The notes under the pieces are model-generated. The model saw nothing but the letters and a program-made list of their open reading frames with translations, made no database searches and was not told the DNA's origin. DNA of 64,000 bases from Ceratothoa steindachneri (lineage: Eukaryota; Arthropoda; Malacostraca; Isopoda; Cymothoidae). Numbering within the stretch: position 1 is the first letter of the stretch; each line of letters begins with the position of its first letter. The stretch covers positions 44,585,206 to 44,649,205 of the forward strand of contig OZ018338.1 of NCBI GenBank assembly GCA_963969495.1. Direction: 5' to 3'. Positions 23,096-38,470 of this stretch are shown piece after piece. A program made the position numbers and the translations under genes.

Positions 23096-25563
<2,468 letters not shown>

Positions 25564-25803
25564 CTCCCTATTCGCACACACATTCTTACAGAGGAATGGA
25601 GAGGTCCTCTAGAAAGAGGGTGGGAGAATGGCTCTACAAACACTCTTACATTCACTCCACCACAGCAATACGATAATACTGTTTCGCTGATACTTTATCT
25701 TCTAAAAAGTCTTTCCTTTTTGGAGTTAGCGTCGTTGCATTGTCCTAGATGGGTATATAACAGTCAAGACCAAAGTAAATCTAAATTATTCATGATAACT
25801 TCT

Positions 25804-25997
25804 AATTTACTGTGATGTTTGTCTATTGATCTACTGTCCCAAGTGCATGGAAAGTATGATATTTACTAAACTCTCCTAGTAAACCTAGCAAAATTACTCG
25901 ATCATCCTAAAATCAGCAAAAAAATTCCATCTGTATTGTTTAGAGTTAATTTTGATGAGAAGTTTGATGCTATTTTCATTTCTCTTCGTGTACAAAA
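25804..25997. repeat. Templated insertion found only in copy 2
   Basis: This block repeats sequence that also occurs about 680 bases downstream in the same copy (26487-26680), from ATTTACTGTGATGTTTGTC to TCTTCGTGTACAAAA. Copy 1 has instead about 38 unrelated bases near 8308-8345. The insertion is direct and its source is local. Confidence 0.8.
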
Positions 25998-27421
25998 TAA
26001 TAAAAACAAAGTTTTTATTATTTTGTGTTTATTACAATTTGATATTGCTGTTACTAAAGTGAAACTGATTTCAAATATTTCATCCATTTGTTATAGCATC
26101 GATTGTTGATAGGTTATCTTAGCATTTTTCAGGTTTTATTCTAATATTGAATTGCAAAATTACATTAGATTAAAAAAAAAAACATACACCATTGATGGAG
26201 ATTTAAAGTTTGAAAAAATTTAAAATTGTTTATGTAACCAAGAAAATACATAAAATACTAAACCCTCATTTTTTAATAAGCAATTACGTCAAAAATCCAT
26301 AAAGGAACAAGCCTTCATTATTTTATGAGTTATTCTATCATTTCTGATCAAGCCACATATATAAATAATCACCCATCAACGCTGAATCCCAGCGGCACTG
26401 ATACAACTTTTCTATTGTCTCGGTATCTTGATTGAATCTTTCTCAAGGTTTTTCAGCCACATCCTCTTTGTTGTGGAAGCGGATCTAATTTACTGTGATG
26501 TTTGTCTATTGATCTACTGTCCTAAGTGCATGGAAAGTATGATATTTACTAAACTCTCCTAGTAAACCTAGCAAAATTACTCGATCATCTTGAAATCATC
26601 AAAAAAATTCCATCTGTATTGTTTAGAGTTAATTTTGATGAGAAGTTTGATGCTATTTTCATTTCTCTTCGTGTACAAAAGTTTTTATTTAGCCAAAGAA
26701 CGATTTTTAAACTATAAGTAAACCTAAAAATGCTTATTACAGGAGGTTACAGAAACATACTTAAATATTTAGTTTGAAACAACATCCTTCATGCTTTCTC
26801 GTCAACTCATCTTGACCCTGCATCCATCTCTCGTCTGGTTCTACTTCAACATCACCCCTGGTTCTTTAGCTCAATGAGCTCATTAGTTTTCTTTCACTCA
26901 AATGAATATAGCCAAATTTAATACAAATAATTAAATCCATATTCATTAAAATTTATTATTCCAGCGAAAGTTCTTATGGCGGAGTGTACCTAATAACATC
27001 TATATTTGACCCAAACCTACATCTCTGTACTTCTTATTAACACTTTGGTTACCTTCAATCACTGTTTTAGTATCTAATGTTTGCAAGATGGTCAATTTAT
27101 CTATAAGAATTATTGCATCCTGATCAGAAATCTAAAACAGCAAATGAATATTGCGGACAAAACACATATCTAACCAGAATACATTACTCGCTGAAATAAT
27201 AAATTTGATTGAATTTAGGTTTAATTGGTTGTATTAAATTTGACTATATTTATTTTTGTGAAAAAAAATAATGTTATTGAGCAAAAGAACAGGGCAGCTC
27301 TTATTGAATGGCAGAGGTGGTGCAAAGCTATGTTTGTTTTTTACATAGTTATGTTATAGTTGATTTCAATGTATTATCAGGGCAGAGTGTAAGGTGTGTT
27401 GAATGTAGTAAGGTTGTGCTA
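25998..27421. other. Intergenic sequence between gypsy-1 and mariner, copy 2
   Basis: AT-rich, no supportable gene. It matches 8346-9762 closely, including the dispersed block at 26400-26690. Confidence 0.6.
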
Positions 27422-28350
27422 CGATGGGCGGTCAATAAGTTTTGCGAATCGGTAGGGCAAAACAGAGAAAGGGGAATGGCTGTTTGTGAGGGTGTTAGGA
27501 CAAGTTAAGACAAGTGAGGACCTGCAGCCGCACACTCCTGCCTCGTCTATTTAAGAAGCAGTAGCTGATCGCAGATCGTCAGTCACAAATTTTTCAACAA
27601 TGGAGAAGGTTAAGCACCGCGCAAAAATCAAATTTTTGACCAAGGAAGGCAAGAATGCAAAAGTGATCCATGAACGCATAGTTGTAGTGTACACCGACAC
27701 CGCCCCTTCCTTTGCAACCATTGCTTACTGGAATAGGAAGTTCCGCCATGGTCGTGAGTCCCTAGAAGATGAACCCCATCCAGGACGCCCGTCAGACGTG
27801 ACCAACGAGGACACTGTGGCCCGTGTGAAGAGGATGATCCTCTAAAATCGACGGGTGAAGGTCGAAGAAATCGAACGAGAAATTGAAATATCACATGGAA
27901 GTGTTATCAACATCATCCACGATAATTTGGCCATGACCAAGGTCTCTGCCTGTTGGGTCCCTACAAACCTCACACCCCATGATAGACTTTAACTTCGTCA
28001 AAGTCCACAAGGCCAGAGTTTCACAAGCTGCCCTGCGCGAGTGCGGATTTGAGGAGCTTAACCATCCCGCCTACAGTCCAGATCTGGCCCTTAGCGACTA
28101 CTCTTTAATCCGCCAGCTCAAGGTTGCACTGCGTGGACGCCGGTTTGGGGACGATGAAGATGTCCAGCTCGCCGTCCAAGAGTGGATTGAAGAGCAGTCG
28201 GGAGATTTCTAGTTGTCGGGAATTCGAAGCCTCAGGGACAAGTGGCGCAAGTGCATTGGAGTCAACAGTAGTTATATTGAAAATACTAAAACACTTTCTT
28301 CATATCTCGTTTCCTTATATCCGGATTGCAAAACTTATTACCGCTCCTCG
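27422..28350 (+). mobile_element. mariner transposon with internal deletion, copy 2
   Basis: Same ends and same internal deletion as 9763-10691: terminal repeats at 27422-27452 and 28321-28350, TA on both sides (27420-27421, 28351-28352). The transposase remnant runs 27600-28212 with the stop after RMIL and the retained SPDL..SDY box. A few substitutions separate the copies. It was carried by the duplication and is not an independent insertion. Confidence 0.92.
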
Positions 28351-28352
28351 TA

Positions 28353-28694
28353 GTGTAGCCGAATTATGGTAGCTCCGCGTTTTGAATATTACTCTTAGAT
28401 CTTTTTCATTTAATGTTTTACAATAGATAGCATATCATTTATTGTGAACGAATTATAATTAACATTTTAGAGGTTTGATTGGGTCATTTGAATTTAACTA
28501 CTTTGAATTCCATTTACCTAAACCCTAAACTGTAGATCGTTATTTATCTGGGTCAAATTTCTCCCTTCTTTGTCACTCTGACCAATTTTATCCCATCAGC
28601 AAAATTTATTTCATTAATTGTTTTATTTAGTTCCTATTTAAGTAGATAATAATGATCAAATACTTAAGAACTTACCTGTCGTGGCATGGCCAGA

Positions 28695-28738
<44 letters not shown>

Positions 28739-29780
28739 TCCTTTTGGGGGTTTGCGTCGAAATTGATTTAAGATTCGACCTTAGCTGGTTCGTGAATGGG
28801 AAATAGTTAAGAATTCAATGTGGATGATGTAATTTTTAATTGCGGGGTTCTTTCCAAATTAATAATTCAGAGTGCAACTTGGCCAAAGATTAACAGTTAG
28901 CTGGTACTCGTTTAGGGTTGCAAGAAATAGACAATAACTAAAATAGCCCTTTACTAACAAATAAATAAAGTTGAAATATGTACAGGTACAGTGCTTATAG
29001 TGAATGATCGTACATGCGAAAATCAACTGTCGATACGAGACACAGGAGGGATAAATATTGGAATAGTGGTCGAAGACATTTAAAGTATTAAATACTTTTA
29101 TTTGATAAAATAATTTCATACTGAGAAAACTGTATGCAGATAAATATCCCAGATTTTAGTAATAATTTTAAACAATGTAAAGAAAGCGACGAACCTAAAT
29201 CACTTAATACTTCACCCTTCAAACAAGTTGAATAGAACCAAATTTTTAGCCATTATATCTGAGTGTCTCCACATATCTCTCATCATTCCGAGGGAAACAA
29301 ATCATAATTCCTCTGTTAATATAGCTCCAATATTTACTTCCTGATTGCAGCACCCTGAATAGGATAGCATGTTCGAAGTTTCCACGATGATAAAAAGACT
29401 TTCCTCCGAATAGATATGCCGACGTGATGAGATAGCGAGACAAAAACTCCATGAGGGAAAACAAGGGTCTTTTTATGGGATGAGATTGAAGTTTATAGAA
29501 TTATATTTTTTCCGACCAAATATACCACTGCCGTAGTAACCGGTTGCATTGCACGTCTCTCCTATTTATATTTCTCTCTCTCGTACTTTCTCGCTTTTCT
29601 CTTCCTCTCTACAGCTCTCTTTTTCGCTTTCTCTTTCTATCTTTTTCCTTCTCATTTCTTCCATCTCACTTTCTCTCTGTCACTCAATCTCACTCACTCT
29701 CACTTTCTCAATCTATATCTTCTCTCTCACTCCTCACCTCCATTTGTCTCGATATCTTGATGAAATATTTCCCATGCTTT
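28353..29780. other. AT-rich sequence and polypyrimidine tract, copy 2 end
   Basis: Matches 10694-12123. It includes the TC/TA microsatellite at 28695-28738 and the pyrimidine tract at about 29560-29752. No gene is supported. Confidence 0.6.
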
Positions 29781-30010
29781 TTCAGTCACATCTCTCTGTT
29801 TGTGGAAGTGACTCACAAAGTTTGTCTAGAGACCTAATGTCCAAAGTGCATTGAAAGCATAGTATAAGTAAACCATACTAGTAAGCTAAGCAAAAATACC
29901 AGATTATCTTGAAATCATCAAAGTATGTCCATCTGTAGTGTTCATTGTTAATTTTGATTCATTTTTCCTTTCTTTTCATGAACAAAGCTTTGAATACCTC
30001 AAACTCCCAC
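29740..30010. repeat. Dispersed repeat spanning the duplication breakpoint
   Basis: From TTTGTCTCGATATCTTGATGAAATA to about TTCATGAACAAAGCTTTG this resembles, with many substitutions, 8750-9030 and 26410-26690. The right end of the duplicated unit (29780) falls inside it. Copy 1 keeps only its first part, up to 12123. Confidence 0.6.
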
Positions 30011-32297
30011 TCATCCAACTAGTAAGTTTACGATCTAACGAATAAACCTTTATTCGTGGGAATTTTACCCCAGATCTATGAACGCAACTTGAAATTCCTG
30101 TATGTCTTTCTGACGCTGAATCCATCTCGATTCATTAGCTTATTGGCCCTTATTATTATCCTTCTTGCTATTTTTTTTTTTATAAACGTGACCTCTCGAT
30201 CAATATCTTTGCTATTCCTTAATAAAATATATTTTCTAAAATTGAAAATTTTCATTGTAAAATCACTTATCATAAATCTCAAAGAAATCATACATTAAAA
30301 CAAATCGTGTAAATATTGTTCAATTTGAAGAATCCATTAGTGAAACTAAAGAATATCACAAAACTATCGGAAAATCATTTGTCGTTGGTATAAATAAAGA
30401 TGAAACCGTTATTAATTATTGCTATTTTGGAGGCAACACAATCAAGAACCTCAAAATCTCACATTCAATATGATCCCCAAGTTGTAAAAATTTTGAATTT
30501 GACACTATCTTTAAAAAATAATGCCGATTCACTAGTCCAACATTCTGAAACTTATCTTGTACTCAAGGAAAAATTCGATAATATTTTGACTAAGTATTTT
30601 TTCCCATATACCAATTTTCAGTACATGTTCTAATTTCCTGACGTAAGAAACATTTTTTGACTAAAAACTAAAATTTGAGATAGAATAGTACTAATAGGAG
30701 CAATTAACTTTAAAATCAATAACATTATAATTTGTGTTTCAGTATTGGTTGTTATATTTACTAATACACTAGGAATCAATGATGGAATTGAAAGTATCCT
30801 AATCTCTACGCATCTGTGAAAGTTGCTTTAATTTTACGGATTTCTCAGATTTTCTGACCAGATTCTTTAGTGATTATTTCTTGGCAGCAGAAACGTATTT
30901 TCACTGTTTTTCTATAAGTTACCCAAAAAGGTTTATTATAATAATTCTAATGAAGGAGTTGATTAAATTGGTCTTGATTATAGTCAATAAAATTTTTTCA
31001 GGAAAAGATTCTAAAATTGCAACTTAGTTTCAAGTCATTAGACCATTTAGATTTGTAGCCTATTTCAAATTCGATGCCTTTGCAAAGTATGATAATTATA
31101 TATCATCTGTTTTAAAGCGACATTTTAAAGGACAAAATTCCCTCCCATATTGGTACTACTTTTAATTGACCATTTCGGTTATTAGTCTAGTCACCTTTAT
31201 AAATTTTACCCTTTTTGAATTATTTAGGGCTCTAAAGTTTCAATTTATTCACGGTGATTCATTTATTTGATAGTTATACTAATTGACATTATTAAAATGT
31301 CCCTTAAATTATTAAATCAATAAAAATGAATTTGATGAACTCCGTGCAGCAACTTAGTTCACAACTCTTCACTTGTTGTATTAATAATTTTCGTGATTTA
31401 GCAGACGTTATTTACTACCCTAATTGGTAATTAATGTGTATATGTTGTTATAATCATATGTAACTAATTTGAGTCTACATTTAAAACCTATGTACTTTAC
31501 CAGGCACTATTTTTTATAAGAATTTCTTTCACTTTAAATCTATTCAGTCTTTCAGTACTCCCTTTGCTCATTCCAAATACCTACTTATTCTTTAAAGTTA
31601 AAATTTCTACCTTTTACCTTACAGCACTAAACCAAACTTTGTTGTAAATCTGATGTATGTTACTTTAATCAGACCTATTTGCTACCCTATTTAGAATAGC
31701 AAACATTTTCAGAGGTAATAATCGGTATCACCTATATTCACTTTAGAGTTTGGCTATAGCTAACCTTAATTGCCTAAGGTAGTGCTCTGAAGATAGCCGA
31801 TAAAATTATCTGGTGCTTCTTTAGTTAAAGATTGCAAATTCATACAATCACTTATTAGTATACGGTCAAAACTAGCTTAGTTTAGATTAATTTCTATTAT
31901 ATACATCATACTAGAGAAGAGCGTTTTTTAATACAAATTTATTAAGATAGAGTGTAGCGTTTGCAAGTTTCTACAACATATACATTACTAATATAGCAAA
32001 TGTTTGTAAGATTTTTTTTATATTTAAACTGGAAACAAATGAGGGAGTTCCCAACAGGGTTTGTAGTTGAGATCTTTAATAGTAGCTGCATAGCTGCCCT
32101 TGCTAGAGCTAACACAGTCTCGCCCGTGTGTTTATAATTTCTATTAGGATTGTGCGATAAATCGTGGTGGTCTTGTTTTGTAACATGCAGAAGATTCTAT
32201 TTTTTTATTGAAGATCAATAATATTAGCCTTACAAACATATGCATCTAAAGTTTTGATGCTGTAAAGGGCCATTTTTTTCTTCCCACTGTAAATTTT
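30011..32297. other. AT-rich sequence, nothing recognised
   Basis: Very AT-rich, stop-dense in all frames. Short open frames (for example 30400-30633, which begins with a hydrophobic stretch) have no recognisable domain and are not called. Confidence 0.6.
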
Positions 32298-32870
32298 GGT
32301 GAAACTTCAGAATATCTACGCCGTGTTTTTAGTATAAAAACAGTACTAATGGTCGTTTAAGGCATTGTAGTCATTATTTACGGCTTCGGTTTGGCGCGGA
32401 AAGTACATATTTTTAAGATACTCCACCTTGATGGGTTCGAGTTGAAATTAAAATAAGTCCACCTCGCTTTCCCTTGATGTGAAAAGAAACCCTGATTTCA
32501 AACATTGGCTACCCTAATTTCAACCTAATGCTAGGCTTTCAAATTTCTAATACTACTAGGTGATTAAGAATAGCAGGGTGGGCGAGGAAACAATGCTTAC
32601 AATTAAAAGGGTGTATGGGGAGGAAACCTCTCATTTCGAAATAATTACTTTAAGGTTGAAATCAGGTTTGCCAATGTTTGAAATCAGGAATTCTTTACAC
32701 ATCAAGTGAAGGTAAGGTGGACTTATTTGAATTTAATTTTGACCCTATCAAGGTGAAGTATCTTAAAAATATGTACTTTCATCGCTAAACTGAAGCCATA
32801 TATCACGACTACAATGCCTAAAAATACGATTAATACTAAAAACACGGCGTAGGTCTTATGAAGTTTCACC
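32298..32870. mobile_element. Palindromic foldback element or MITE
   Basis: Two arms of about 215 bases face each other: 32298-32520 and the reverse complement of about 32655-32870. Shared blocks include GGTGAAACTTC, TACGCCGTGTTTTTAGTAT, GGCATTGTAGTC, AAAGTACATATTTTTAAGAT and CTGATTTCAAACATTGGC, in the same order. The spacer is about 130 bases and non-coding. The arms have diverged by many substitutions, so the element is old. No transposase and no clear target duplication were found. Confidence 0.8.
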
Positions 32871-35800
32871 TTCTAAACTAATGTCGTATAATATAATAAT
32901 TCTGGTAAAAACAAAAAGAAAACCAAACAAAATTAAATCCAACAAACTACCTAAAATTTGATTTCTCTCTTGTCTTTAAATTCTTCATGATTCATTAATT
33001 ATAAACTAAAAAGCTTTTGTTGGCTATCAAAAAACTTTTGTCTTAAAAGAAACAAAATTCAAAACAGCTATAATAATTGGAGGTAACAGATTAATTCCAA
33101 GGCTAAATTCTCGAACAGATCGGCCGAAATTGCAGAGACTAATTGTGTAAGCCAGCGCAGAGACTCAAAAGTCTCTTGCCGGGGTGAAATCAGATACGTA
33201 CCATGTCATCAAAACCGGTAAATCTTATCTAGAATAGATGTTTTGAAAGTATATGACCAAAATAGTGGTATCAATGGTATGTATGATGACCTCAATACGC
33301 CAAGATTTGTAGATAAAACTGTAACCACAAGTTACAGTCTAAAGGAGTATACAATAAATAATTGAGTAACTAAATATTGAAATTAAGGAGTTATTTTAAA
33401 ATGTGAATCACGATAAAACAAAAAACATGGCAGAGCAACCAGTTAACATGCATTTTCACTTGGTAGACATTCTTTTATTCTGAAAAAGAAAGTATAAAAA
33501 TAAAGTATAAAATAATCTCTAACTTATGGGGCAAGACTTTAAACCTTAACACGAAACTCACAAATTTGATCGTTTTTAGAGTACGGGTGTGGATGGAGTA
33601 GTAATGGAATGGGTTTATTCGTCTGAGCTGAAGAAGAGGCTGCTAGTTACGTGTAGGTGGTATTTAATGAGTTTAAATTTAGCTCTAGATTAAATATTTT
33701 GCTTTAAACTTGATTTAAAGCGATGGGAGTGGTGTTGAAGGGTACTGCTATGACTCATTGTATATTTAGGGTGTTGTTATTTGATATGACTAGGTTGATA
33801 TACATTTGAAGTCCTGGTTGGGCAGGCCTCACTTAAATGTATGTAGAATATATTTACATAATTTGCCTATTCAAAATTTTTATGCAGGAGGCTGTTCCAA
33901 AGGGGTCATTTTGGGATACATGAAGAGAATGATATAAAGAATGGCCCTTAGTGGGCAATCCCTAAAGAGTTAATGACTCTTGGATTGGAAGATTTGTTGA
34001 AGGACTTGCTCATGTCTATTGGAGAATAAGTTAGCCAACTATCTCTGGTCGTTTGTGTGTTAAGGCTTCTCTAGGATTTTTATTTAGATATTGCTAGGGC
34101 ACTGAAAGAGGCATTCTCATGTCAACTGTGCAAAAGAAAGGAAAGAGATTTGGTTAAATACCTTTGGCATTTGATTTATTACCATAGATAGAATTGATGG
34201 AGCTGACTGCTTTTTTCAGATGTGCAATATGCAAAAGAGTGAAATCTAGGTTTGATTTTCTTTGGGAGAAGAGAGGGTAAGCACAATGACTTTAATAGAA
34301 AAATAATATTGCCGCTATTTTTAGATTAAATTTTGCGGTTATGTTTTTTATGCTTTTCGTTGTGCATACATGGTGTGTTACCTGTTTAGTATTGTGCGAA
34401 ACAAGATTCTTCAGGAAATAAGAACTGGGATTCAATTGGAAAATGTTTGAGAAAATAGGTAGACAAAATAAATCACCGATTAGACTCACTCTGACAAAGG
34501 ATAACCCAGAAAACGAGCTATGACCGAAAATTCACAAATGGGAGGGTATTTTTCCGCAGAAAAAGGAGAGGTTGTTATGGGATTCTTTTATCCCTACCTT
34601 TTGCATCGGTGACCTTGAATTTACAGAGGGGTTATTTTATCAGAATGGTCTTCTATTAGTTAGAGTATAAAGTTTTTATAATAATAACAGTAGCAATACG
34701 CGCCAAGATAATTACTTTCAATTTTATGTTGTCAGAATTCGGCTAGTAGCAAGAAATACTTTCTGAAAACACATTAATTTCCACTTTGTTTGGGTCCTCA
34801 TTTAAATAATATCTAAACCTAAAACAAATTTAATTTGGAAAATATGAAATCCAATCTAGCAAATTATATATCACAAAGTATCGAGTCTGATACAGAAATC
34901 CTGAAGCATAAAAAAACCTATTTCTGAGTAAAACTAGCGCTTTGATGAAGCCAGAAAAGTAGACGCTTTTGTGCTTTGTAACAAATATAACCTATTATAA
35001 AACAGATTCTGAAAGCGCTTTACATTTTAACATAAATCATCTCTGAGAGAAAGAAAATCTCTTATAATTTGGATTTGTAAAGGTTATTATGTACTTTCAA
35101 TGGTTCGAATCCTGTTTAAATATGTTTTGGGGCAGTTTCTTATAGTATACTTTAGGCTCATAAAATTATTCCAATTGGTTTATCTAAATTAAAAGCCAAT
35201 AAAATGAAATGATAACTTTATCTATCTAGCGATGGATATCGAAAACTGACAGTAGTGCGTGATGGAAGAAATTAGCAAAGCTACCATCCAAAAATATCGT
35301 GTTGATTGTATGTTGAGGTATTGAAGGAATAGTCAATTATGAATTATTAGACGCTGTAATCAACTTAGTCGTTTTAGAGCCGCTTTAAGCCAAAGGCAAC
35401 TCTCCTTATTCAACTAAACGGTGTTATCCTTAATCACGATAATGTCCGTCATCTCACAGCTTGAGGAGCTCGGTTAGGAAATATTTTTTGTTCTTCAATA
35501 TTCTCTTAATCTTGTTCTTTATGATTATTACTTGTTTCGGAGATTACAGAAAAATTTGGACAATCTTAGTTGACATAAAAAAAAAAGAGTCTGAAAACAA
35601 ATTTGATTCATATTTTTCATAAAAACCTAAATAATTTTACATGTACGGAATTTATAAGGTAAAGCCTCTATTTTGCCTCTATTTATACATCTATCAGTAC
35701 CTGATGGCAGAGTGTGTAAATGAGAATAATTTTCTACACTTACCTCCATTTATATAACTACTAAGAAATCTATTTTGTATCGTTGATCCAATCGTGTCTA

Positions 35801-37689
35801 AAATGTTTCCCCAATTTCCAATGCATTTCACAGTTTTCTCACCACCATCCGATTAAGGATAAGCGATAATCTAGAACACGGGTAATTACAGGCGCATTAC
35901 TTCCTTTAGAAGTAATAAGGGAATTATCGGTAAACACATTACACGAGATAATGGGAAGAGAGAAAGAGGAAAATTCCGTTGGCGGATGGCAATGAAGACC
36001 GAACCAAAGGCTATTTTTTTATCATTATCAACAAACATTTTTCCATAATGCGTAGTTGGTGCACATCAACTCCATTCCTGATGGACTAGACGTGGAGAGC
36101 AATATTTGCGCTTATTAATGTTGTCGAGTGTTAAACTCGCCATACTAATACTTTCGAGTACAAGGATTCCCAGTGTAGCCCCCTCTTTTTGCGGGCATAG
36201 CCGCCTTTTTCGACACGTGCTGTATTATGGTATTGGTATTCTTCATGCACATAAACAGGCATATAATTATGTTTATCATACATATATACGATTCTCTAGT
36301 TTGTAGCAAACCAACATTGCTAAAATAACTGAAGTTAGAAGAGGTAGACAACCAATAGTATTATGTATACTACTAGTTAAAAGGTTTCATTATGTAAATT
36401 TATGTAATTGTAATATATCTTTATTTGTAATGTATATATTTATGTAATTGTTTATCTATTTGTAATGTATTTTTAATGTTTATTTGTAATGTAATATATA
36501 TTTATTTTTAATGTATATATTTATGTAATATCGAAACAACAATCTCCAACTCCTTTAGTAATTACCCATAATTCAACCAACTAACCTCCTCCCACACAAC
36601 CAACTAACTTGCTAACAATACTTATTTTAGTTTAAATTTCCCCAACTTTAGGCAGTTCACCTCCAAGCACTTAACGCGCTCCTACTGGAATTGATTTGCT
36701 CTAGATTTTGTGTAATTAGTCAATTAATGTGCTCTATTTTTTGTGTGATTATTCAGTGCACTACTACTGCAATGTAAGTCTCTAATAGTTGTCAAATTTG
36801 GCGCCTATGTACCTTAGACCTATCTCTCAACGTGTGATAAGTATTATTAAGATTTTTTATTTGTATGTATTGTATAAACTGTATATTTGTAAATATGATA
36901 TTCATGTTTCTCCAAACCTCATATTTTTATATATAACTTTAATTAAGTAAAAGGAGAACTGCCAAATTACAAGCTTTGACTTACTATTTAAACTGCTTAT
37001 TGTTGCTGATAATAATAACTATAATAATAACTTTAATATATTAATTTTCTATATTTTCTTTGTTTTGCCTTTACCAATACTAGGTTATGATATATATGAA
37101 GGAAAACACTAGGATTATTTATAATCTTATTATAAAATTGATTGGCATAATTTGAGCTCTGATTTTAGCAATTAATGTAACTTATCATTGTTACTTGACT
37201 GTTTGTACACATTTAGGGTTTCTTAAGATTCGCATAGAGTCCAGCTTAGCCTATAATTGGCGTTTTGTAACCTCGTGTTTATAACGAGATTCTTATTATT
37301 TTCTATAGTGTTGTGGGACTTACCCTGACAGTAACAATAGATCCCTTCAAAATAAACCTTATCAATTAATATTTCAACTCTTAAACTAGTTGGTTATCAA
37401 GGAAGTCAGTGAACTTATTCCTGACGCTTGGTATAAATGGAGGTTTATTTAAAGGTCTCCAAAATTGGTTATCTGCCCGAAGGCAGAGATTCGTAGTGAA
37501 TGAGTCGGTAAAAGCGGGTTTTTCCTAAGAGATTAGTTATTGATGCATTTTTATTCATAATCTCAATCATAATTTTGACAGAAATTTATATGAAAAAAAT
37601 TTAAAAAATTTGTCGATGATATAAAATCAAGAAATAGAGAAAAATACCACCTTGGTATAAAGGGCATGACTCGATGTATTTATAATATA
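32871..37689. other. AT-rich sequence, nothing recognised
   Basis: No supportable gene, RNA or transposon domain. 36370-36540 is a low-complexity stretch with repeated TTTGTAATGTA and TATATATTTATGTAAT blocks. Confidence 0.55.
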
Positions 37690-38470
37690 GCCTAATGGTA
37701 TAATGAATATAAAATAAAGAAAATTCTTAATAAACGCAAAACCAAAGTCAAAAACAACAAATAACCAAAAACAAAAGAAGCAAAAACGCAAGAAGAATAT
37801 GGAAACACACTCCGATTTAGGGTGCGAACCCACCTTCCCAGGAAGGAGCATGCAGATAACCCCAAAGAGAGTAAAATAAAAAGAAGGAGGCCATCCTCCT
37901 CCAAAAGGTATAAAAGTTAACAAGTCTGTTTGCCGAATCAGTCTCGAATACTAGGGACAATCGAGACAGGTAACGTGCAAGAAGATACCTAGTCTGGGAG
38001 ATTCAACAATATAGGGCACAACACAGTGGTCATAAGTAGGCTGCAGGGAAGCAGTTAATCAAATGGCGGTAAGTTAAGCAAGTTTTCCAAATTCTTCGAT
38101 AATGACAAAAACCGACCCGAGGCTTTCGCGGCATTAGGTTGAGTAGGTCCAGACGAATAGTCGCGGCGCAATGGCAAGCAACTTTAAGTTTCCTTTGGTG
38201 TTCTCCCATGTTCTTTGCTAAGAAGCCAGGAGGGTCCACTTAAGATGCAGTGAGAGCCGTTAGCATCTGAGTAAGATGCGGGGCCTACGTGTTCAAGCGC
38301 ATAATGCACAGCGTGTGGCATCTTTTCGGTATCGACATGCAAGCTCTCGTTGGAGACTTGAAAAAGGCGCCGGTATCCAGACGGTGGCTAGTGTGGTGGA
38401 TCGAGTCTATCTTCCACAATAGACGCTCGGCTGCGAATGCGTAAAACTCGCATCTTGAGCACCTTAAGTG
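37690..38470 (-). pseudogene. I-type LINE 3' fragment, reverse orientation
   Basis: Read on the minus strand this matches parts of the LINE copies at 41397-47276: the block around GAGTTTTACGCATTCGCAGCC, the segment around GTCGATACCGAAAAGATGCCA, then (38240-38030) KNMGEHQRKLKVACHCAAT aligning with the same region at 42480, the TACCTGTC box, and the 3' untranslated region to about 37690. Internal pieces, including most of the RNase H domain, are missing. It is a decayed relative, not a recent copy. Confidence 0.7.

Noticed and set aside
30400..30633. 77-codon frame starting with a hydrophobic, signal-like stretch and a TATAAATA just upstream
   Set aside because: The TATA is only about ten bases before the ATG, there is no family match, and the frame is short in AT-rich DNA.
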